The position numbers were made by a program, and so were the translations under genes. DNA of 64,000 nt, taken from NCBI GenBank assembly GCA_012064415.1, contig SSNU01000147.1, positions 95,565 to 159,564 on the forward strand. The letters run 5' to 3'. Shown here one piece after another: positions 57,430 to 64,000 of the stretch. Under the pieces are notes generated by a model. The model saw only the letters and a list, made by a program, of their open reading frames with translations. It had not been told where the DNA came from and made no database searches. Position 1 is the first letter of the stretch. Each line of letters starts with the position of its first letter. This stretch comes from Gyrodactylus bullatarudis (taxonomy: Eukaryota; Platyhelminthes; Monogenea; Gyrodactylidea; Gyrodactylidae).

Positions 57430-58820
57430 CTAGTATAAGTTTAGAACCAGTACGAAATTAGTTTATCCTTGGAATTCTTTCTCAAAAGTTTTAATGAATT
57501 TTCTCTCAAGATACAATTTATATCTAGAGTTATTTTGTATTTAACTATTGATTAGAATTGATTTTCAGAGAGGGATTGTAAATTTAATGCAAATTTTTGG
57601 ATTAAATCTTTGTACAATCCTGATTTTATGTTTGATTTCAATCCTATTTCACAGGGATTTTTGTAATCAGGTCTTCCTAGAGTATTCTTCCTATAAAAAT
57701 ACATGAAATACTTTGTGGCCTAATCCTTCAAAAATGGTCAATTGAAACTACATTTGTTTGTTCAATGTTAGTTAGGATCGTTGCATCGTTTGAAGCTCCG
57801 AGAATCCTACAGAGCGATAACGGCAGAGAGTTCAATTTATTAGTGGGAATTTTTCCAATTTTAAAGATTGTTCATGGCTCCTCTATGCACTGTTTAAGTC
57901 ACGGGAGTGTCGAAAGGGCAAACCAAGATATTCAACGTATGCTTAGCGCATGGATGAAGGAAAATAACACAAACAGATGGAGCGAGGAATCATATTTGTT
58001 CAAATTGCTAGGAATAATGCGCTCCATTCAACGCCGTGTTTGGTAAAAGTATTTTGACTTTTCTCTTCAAAAATGCATAAATGACGAAAGAAGTTGCTAT
58101 CTTCAGCCTATTTCCACAGAGGACGAAATTACAGATGAACCTGAATTCGAAGACTTTAATATGAATGAATATTTAGATGAGAAGAACTAAACTATTACTG
58201 AACAGCGAAAAAGCTGCCTAAAAAATCTCATCATTCAGAAAGATAGAATGCTAAGTGATTCTAAAACACGACTTCCATTGCCAAAGATTGCAGAAAATAT
58301 CAGAGTTAAAAAATAACTGAATTCGATAGAGTCCGAGGGGATCCTGGATATATCATTGGTGTTGTCATGGAAACTGGAGATAATTGTACCTACAAAATCG
58401 GGACAAAAAGTGGCATTCTTGATTGTAGATTCACTTCAGGACAATTTGAAATATTGAATGAAAATTTCATTAACTCAGAAGAAGTACCGAGAAAAGAGAT
58501 TTCTTTTAGAGGCTTAGCAATCGATTCTTCCCTTGGTTCTGGTCAAGAGTATCAGAAATGCAATCGTGTCAGACCAAGTAATGTCAATTTAAAAAAAGAG
58601 GTTTGCTATGTAACTCGAAATGTCATCATTCCAAATAGAAAATTTTAAATTTTGATACAAAAGAATTTCATTTCTTTATTAATTATTATAATTATAATTT
58701 AAAATATATTAGAAAGAATAGAATATAAAACAGATTGTATCTAGAAAGTAAATTCATTAAAACTTTTGAGAAAGAATACAAAGGATAAACTGATTCCGTA
58801 CTGGCTTAGAACTGTAACAC
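57430..58820. mobile_element. KRBA2-like integrase DNA transposon (Ginger-type), decayed
   Basis: Inverted ends: 57447-57545 (CCAGTACGAAATTAGTTTAT, TTCTTTCTCAAAAGTTTTAA) pairs with 58725-58805. Inside, on the plus strand, 57765-58046 is a retroviral-type integrase core: PRILQSDNGREFNLL, HGSSMHCLSHGSVERANQDI, AWMKENNTNRWSEE. 58310-58648 is the C-terminal part typical of KRBA2-like proteins (RGDPGYIIGVV, GQEYQKCNR). The first catalytic Asp region and the N-terminal zinc module are degraded. A solo-end relic occurs near 9290. Confidence 0.7.
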
Positions 58821-60049
58821 AGTTACAATGTAGTTTTACAGAATTTTTTATCAAGTTCTAATTACTAATCTACTTTATAGTACGTATCTGATATTATTTA
58901 TTAAAATCAGTTCAATATCAAAACTCTAAATAAAAAAAAATAAATAAAAACCACGATCTGTAATTTATTCAAAAATTATGCCAAAAATACCTTGCAAGGC
59001 GTATTCTGATTGGTTAATTCCCAAAGGCTCGCATGATCGCCTGCAAGCAAAGTGTCTGAGAGTCAACACCCTAGTGACTAGGGCCTACTACTACTATTGT
59101 AGTCCTATTAGTAAAATTTAAGGGAAAATCATTAAAAACAAAAATAATCTATGAATTAATTTTAAATTAAAATTAAATTTTCTAAATTTTATTATGTAAT
59201 AGTACTCACATTTGAAAATTAAAATTTAAAGTCCTGAACTTAGTCTTTAAAAAAAACATTTTCACGATAACAAACCACTAAGAGGATATAATAATGACAA
59301 AATGTTACCTCATTCAGTTATAAGATCTCAATGCTCTTTCTGTTATCTTGTCAACGAAGTTGTAATGACGATTTCAGTTCCATGAAATTAACCGAATCGC
59401 TGTTGAGAAATGGATCCTCATGTGTAGAGAAGTCTTCATAATGATGCCTCAATAATATCATTTTATCTGTCAATCCCACTAGGACAAGCAGAAGTTGAAT
59501 GTTCAGTTTCCTAATAAATTTTCTCTTATTTCCAAGAAGCTATTCCACGAATTCAAACAGTTTTTACAATTTGTTATCCATGAAATAATTTCAAATAAGC
59601 ATCGAAAGTCAAGTCTTGAAGCAACACTGATTTCAGTTCATGCCATTAAACAATCCAGAATATAGAAAGATAATTCAATGTCAAATTTCAACAAAAATTT
59701 TGTTGAACAAAATAAAAACATGCTTCATTCATTCTCGGTTATTCATTGCTTACCTGGTGGCTCAGGAAGTTGTACAAATGGCGTGAATATTTTAGGCCAT
59801 CTTGGAGTCAAAAATAAAATTGAGTCACTCAATTTGAGTGTTATTATTGAAGTTTTCAAGTTTAAATTTTAAGTAGGATATCATAATGTGTTTATTCTTC
59901 TTTCGTTTAAGGCCTTTTTCGAGAATATTGAGTGAATAACAATTGAATAATAAGGTTTTATTAAAAAATATATATAGATCAATGTTGATAGAATGAATCG
60001 TAATGCATAAATAATAAATCACAATTAGTAAATAGTTTTTTCGAAGTAA
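58821..60049. other. No gene supported
   Basis: AT-rich. An open frame at 59678-59872 has no similarity or context. No RNA gene was found near the GC-richer patch at 59020-59100. Confidence 0.4.
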
Positions 60050-60780
60050 TTAGAGTTTAAGTCTGATTAGCATGAATAGAAAGGCGCAAATGTTTCTGAT
60101 TTGGAGTCCAGTGAGACAATAAATATCAATTTTGTGATAATGTAGGCATTTGGTGTTCGTAATCAGAGAGGTGAATTTGATATGATTCCTGGTGTGATGT
60201 GAAGATAGAGAATCCTCCCTAGTTTGAGTTTGGAGGGAGATGGAAAATGAAAGCCTGTGTAACCACAATGAAAAGAGTTGGGCTTTAGATAAAAGTAATC
60301 TGTAAAATAGAGGGCCAAGGTTGGAGGGGAGAAACCTTCTTGGAATTTTTTCAAGTTCAAAAGTAACTTTAGCAGAGAGATTTCTTATGAGACCGGATGC
60401 GTAATCGAGAGTGGGTAGAAAAACTTGTTTGAAAAGCAGGAGATGTAGGTCTTTAGATTTAGTAAGGCTTTTGATAGAGAGGATGGCAAAATTAGAGTTT
60501 CTTTTTACCAATTTTATATGAGGAATAAACGGTAGATTTTGTTCATAAGAGATGCCGAGATCTTCAATTGACTTGGTGAGATAGGCAGAGGACTTGAATA
60601 AAGGCAAAATTTTGGTTTTGTTGGGATTGATGGAAAGATGAAGCTTGTCAAGTTCAGAGTGCAAGAATTCAAACAATTCATCGAAAGCAGATTCAGAAAT
60701 ATGAGATGGGTGGCTGAGTACAACTTTGAGATCATCAGCATATTTGAAGAACTTTATATCTGAATGCTCTGAGTTGAGTT
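60050..60780 (-). mobile_element. Third LINE reverse-transcriptase fragment
   Basis: Minus strand from about 60780: IKFFKYADDLKVVLSHPSHI, then LDKLHLSINPNKTKILPLF, IEDLGISYEQNLPFIPHIK and LLFKQVFLPTLDYASGLIRN. 5'-truncated before GVPQGS; the frame is open to the stop at 60050. Distinct from, but related to, the 41.1-kb LINE. Confidence 0.75.
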
Positions 60781-61009
60781 TTAATCATTTTTGTTTAAAA
60801 TTAACAAGAAATCACATTAAAAGATGACTGGTTAACGCGTCTTTCAAGATATGATATCTAAGATGTCTTGAAATTGAGCTTTGACTGATTGGTTTTGTGT
60901 CATATTGTAAGCATTGGCAACCCATATTATTTAAGATTTTCCCAGAAAGATACTTACTAAACATTATTAAAATTTTCATATCATTTAATACAAAGATTTT
61001 AATTTGATT

Positions 61010-62560
61010 CATAATGTAAACCAAAAAATTGTTTACAAAGTCTGTTGTAATACAGAGTGTCTCTTACACTGTAAGTCTTACAGTTGGACTAAATTTTTGA
61101 AATGCCTCTTAGTCAACTCTTAAACAAAAAAACCTATCAATATCAAATTTATTGTTTTAAATTACAATTTATAATTAATTCTTATATTCCAATTTGGAAA
61201 TACTGGCCTGAATTTATAATTATAAATGTATCATCCAACGACTTGTTCGGAATGCTTTTGTTCTATCCCCACATATTCTACTTCCGACCAAATAAAAGAT
61301 GACATTATAAATAGTCTGTGTGCTTTGCAAAACCAGTTCGAAGAACTGAAAATTAAGATTTTGAGTTCACAAACGTCTCAACAATCTTCAGGACCTATAA
61401 ATTCTTCTTTGTCTAACAAAACTGTATTCCGAAGCAGATATGACTTCAACACGCTAACTCAAAAGAACGATGAGAGTTATGATGAATTTGCTGACAGAAT
61501 ATATGAAATGTCCAACAAAATGCGATTAGAAGATTATTCCATAGACCAAATCAGATTAACCAGATTCCTTGCCGGTATGAACGTTTCAAAGTATCCTCAG
61601 ATACGCTCACAGTTGATAGAAAAGTACTGTAATGAATCCAACTTCAGTTTTATCCATGTCTGTGCTGAATCTGAAAATCTTCAAGAGGGTTATGAAGAGT
61701 ATGAAAATTATGTCAAGTATATCAAGACACCATCTACTCTTTCTGACTATTCTGACCCGAGAAGTTTATCAGATTCTTCAGAGGAAGCTCTATATTGTGT
61801 TGGTTGCGGTGGTTCACATCGTCGAAAATATTGTCCTCATATCGACTCATATTGTTTCTATTGCGGTATCAAGGGCCATATTGAAAGAGTATGTCGCAAG
61901 AAGAAACGAAAAAAAGTGCTTGAACAAAATATTCCTGTCGAGATTAAAAACATTATTTTCAAAATGCAGGTTTATCGAGATTTAGAACTTACAATTATCC
62001 GACATTGTTCCTGGATCTTACTCTGAAAGCCAACCCTCAAGCCTCCTTAAAAAGAGGATAAAGGCCCTAATTGGATGAAACTCGACGGATATTTCGATGA
62101 ATTCATTAAAGTAAACGACTTGGAATATTTATTGAGAATTTATGTTAGCCCAAAGATTTCCGCTGATTATATCCCAGAAGATGTATATTATTCCAAAGAT
62201 TACATTGAAGTGTCTTCTGATGATGAACTTTTTAAAATACTATTTTAGTTATCCAGTTTCCTTTGGGGATGACTTATTCTTTAGAAAAATAAATAGAGAG
62301 ATTTTGTACTAGAAAAATTTTCTTCCTTCTCGAAAATCAATTATTTAGTAATATTACCTAATACAGTGATCATTATGATCATGAGATCTCAAGACTCTCT
62401 TATTGAGAATATTTTTCCAATATTGAACTACTTCGAGAGAATCTATCATCATGAGATCAGCATCCGACTTTGAGTTCCTCTTCAGATCCGAAAGCTGGGA
62501 CCATCTCCAAGACTACATTGGATGCCATATGCCGTTGTCTGCAGAGTCCGTTTCGAAACT
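61010..62560 (+). mobile_element. Non-autonomous copy of the Gypsy element (gag only)
   Basis: 61085-62020 and 62455-62520 match the Gypsy element at 50320-51107 and about 51300-51360 (TTCAGATCCGAAAGCTGGGA). No protease or polymerase is present. A piggyBac element begins directly after it. Confidence 0.65.
61226..62026 (+). CDS. Gag-like protein, intact frame
   Basis: 266 residues with ATG at 61226. An N-terminal coiled-coil stretch (LCALQNQFEELKIKILSSQT) precedes the capsid-like region (TVFRSRYDFNTLTQKNDESY, MRLEDYSIDQIRLTRFLAGM) and two Cys/His motifs: CVGCGGSHRRKYC and the CCHC knuckle CFYCGIKGHIERVC. A further open stretch after the stop (GYFDEFIKVNDLEYLLRIYV, about 62085-62245) may be its original C-terminus. 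The intact frame suggests a younger copy than 50472-51107. Confidence 0.75.
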   Translation: MYHPTTCSECFCSIPTYSTSDQIKDDIINSLCALQNQFEELKIKILSSQTSQQSSGPINSSLSNKTVFRSRYDFNTLTQKNDESYDEFADRIYEMSNKMRLEDYSIDQIRLTRFLAGMNVSKYPQIRSQLIEKYCNESNFSFIHVCAESENLQEGYEEYENYVKYIKTPSTLSDYSDPRSLSDSSEEALYCVGCGGSHRRKYCPHIDSYCFYCGIKGHIERVCRKKKRKKVLEQNIPVEIKNIIFKMQVYRDLELTIIRHCSWILL

Positions 62561-62582
62561 GGTAAGCCTTGAAACAGGTTAA

Positions 62583-63890
62583 CCCTCGTTCTGGATATGG
62601 GGGTGTATGCACCCCCAGCAACTTTCAAAATGTTTTTTTTTAAGTTTTAGCATTGTGATAGCGATCCAGCCTTTTTTCTAATCTTACTATGATTATTCAT
62701 GTTTTTAACCGAAGAAAAAATAAAACAATATGTTTATTGTTTTTCATGAGGTTGAAATCCGAAGAAATACTATCACATTTGGTAAATGGGGGTCTATGCA
62801 CCCCCAGCGAATTTTTTGTTATATAAACTACCAAACATGGAATCTAGCCTTCTTCTACGTTTATCTGTAGAAAAACTTCATTATACTAAACTCTTATCAT
62901 GGATTCGGACGAAAAATTTGGAGCTCTAGCAAGAAAACTAGTTGCTGAGATCTATAGCGACTCGGACTTGTCTGACATTTCCGATAATGAAGATGATAAT
63001 GTAATCTCAGATTTCTCAAGTGAAGAAGATCAAGAAGACGATTCACATGGCCAAACAATAACTTCTAAATGAGGAACTCACTTCTTCTCGAAAGTAAAGC
63101 CTCAGAATCCAAGAACAGCAATCAGAAATATTTTCAAAGCAAAACCTGGCCCCAAGTCTTCTGTAAAAAACCTTGTCACTAAAACAGACTTTTCTCCAGC
63201 TTATCGATCAGACTATGCTTGACGATATACGGAAATACACCAATATGTTCATAGAATTCAAGAAAAGCACCCTTAGACCCATAACAACGGAGGAAATATC
63301 GACTTGGATTGGAATTTGCCTGCTATTTGGAGTTATGAAGCAGAAAAATATGAGTTAAGAAGAACTCTGGTCAGATGAGTACGCCAACCTTGATTTGAAC
63401 AAGTTCATGTCTTATTCTAGGTATACTATCATCATGAGATTTCTAAGATTCGACAATAAGATAACCAGAGAAAATAGAGATAAGCTTGCCCCATTCAGAA
63501 TATTGTTCAACAAATTCATTCAAAACTCTCAACGTTTGTATGAACCTTCAGATCAGATTATCATCGATGAACAACTGGTCAATTTTCGAGGTGGCTGTCC
63601 TTTCAAAGTGTACATACCATCAAAACCTGGAAAGTATGGTATAAAAATCTGGGCAGCCTGTGATTCCTACAATTCGTATCTAATCAATGCAGACATTTAC
63701 ATAGGAAAGGAGACTAATACAGAGACTAATCAAGGATTACGAGTCGTAAAACAACTCGAAGAGCCTTTTCTCAACAAAGGTAGAACTATTATATGCGACA
63801 ATTTTTTTACTTCCATTGAGCTATCAAATTATTTACAAGAACATAAAACTAGTATAGTCGGTACATGCAGAAGTTTTTTTTTTGTTAGAC
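62583..63890 (+). mobile_element. piggyBac-like transposon, left end and decayed transposase
   Basis: The left end is TTAA (62579-62582) followed by CCCTCGTTCTGG, the piggyBac target and terminal rule. Two short palindromes, GGGGGTGTATGCACCCCC and GGGGGTCTATGCACCCCC, lie at about 62606 and 62788. The transposase frame starts at ATG 62899 (acidic N-terminus; stop at 63070), shifts frame near 63173, has a stop near 63357, and continues at 63395-63880 with IIIDEQLVNFRGGCPFKVYI, PGKYGIKIWAACDSYNSYLI and RTIICDNFFTSIELSNYLQE (two catalytic Asp contexts). It is cut at about 63880 by a T-rich sequence. Confidence 0.8.
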
Positions 63891-64000
63891 AATATTTATT
63901 TAAAAATAATTATATACAAAATAAATAAAAATAGATAGGTTCTGTACAGGGATATACAAAATAAATTCAATGTTATCTGGATAAGTTGGCAATAAATAAA
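63891..64000. other. AT-rich insert or break in piggyBac
   Basis: Begins with a run of T, then ATACAAAATAAAT repeated twice; probably the tail of another inserted element running out of the window. Confidence 0.35.

Overview
This is an AT-rich stretch of an animal nuclear genome. The conserved genes are metazoan and several are ciliary: an axonemal CFAP44/WDR52 orthologue, a tectonic of the ciliary transition zone, a synaptobrevin, a dopamine-beta-hydroxylase/MOXD1-family copper monooxygenase, Elongator subunit ELP5 and a DNAJB6-like chaperone. Host introns come in two classes. Many are tiny (24-45 nt, GT-AG), and the rest are larger and often filled with mobile elements. Tiny introns plus a ciliary gene set are compatible with a reduced ciliated animal such as a dicyemid or orthonectid, but this is inference; no species can be assigned from the sequence alone.

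Layout. 1-1360: a large palindromic foldback repeat. 1607-3841: a coiled-coil gene (-) head to head with a DnaJ gene (+). 4646-10728: two isolated minus-strand exons around a nested transposon. A MULE with a perfect 9-bp target duplication (6039-7937) sits inside an older element (5114-8573), whose left end also holds a Penelope-like fragment. 11399-16070: a second MULE family and foldback repeats. 16071-20282: tectonic (-) head to head with a CCCH/RWD-like/CHY zinc-finger gene (+). 20620-26288: the copper monooxygenase. 26301-45273: CFAP44 on the minus strand, about 19 kb, its introns loaded with LINEs, MULE derivatives, foldback repeats and several hammerhead-ribozyme motifs. 45469-47309: ELP5 (+) and synaptobrevin (-). 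47520-64000: almost entirely mobile elements, namely LINE fragments, a broken Gypsy-type retrotransposon, a second gag copy, a KRBA2-like integrase element and a decayed piggyBac, with a few unrecognised ORFs.

Genes are tightly packed where they are real. Three head-to-head pairs share about 90-195 bp of upstream DNA. The monooxygenase and CFAP44 stop codons are only 12 bp apart in convergent orientation. Full spliced models could be assembled for five multi-exon genes (coiled-coil, tectonic, CHY, monooxygenase, synaptobrevin), and in each the summed exons are an exact multiple of three. CFAP44 is complete except around 32.97-33.55 kb.

The most unusual content is a perfect 127-bp inverted repeat (31344-31470 / 31642-31768) in a CFAP44 intron whose loop carries a minus-strand hammerhead ribozyme with intact core. 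Two decayed ribozyme relatives (29.3 and 39.8 kb) and a decayed palindrome (30.3 kb) lie in the same gene. This looks like a small retrozyme-like or Penelope-derived family with a palindromic body.
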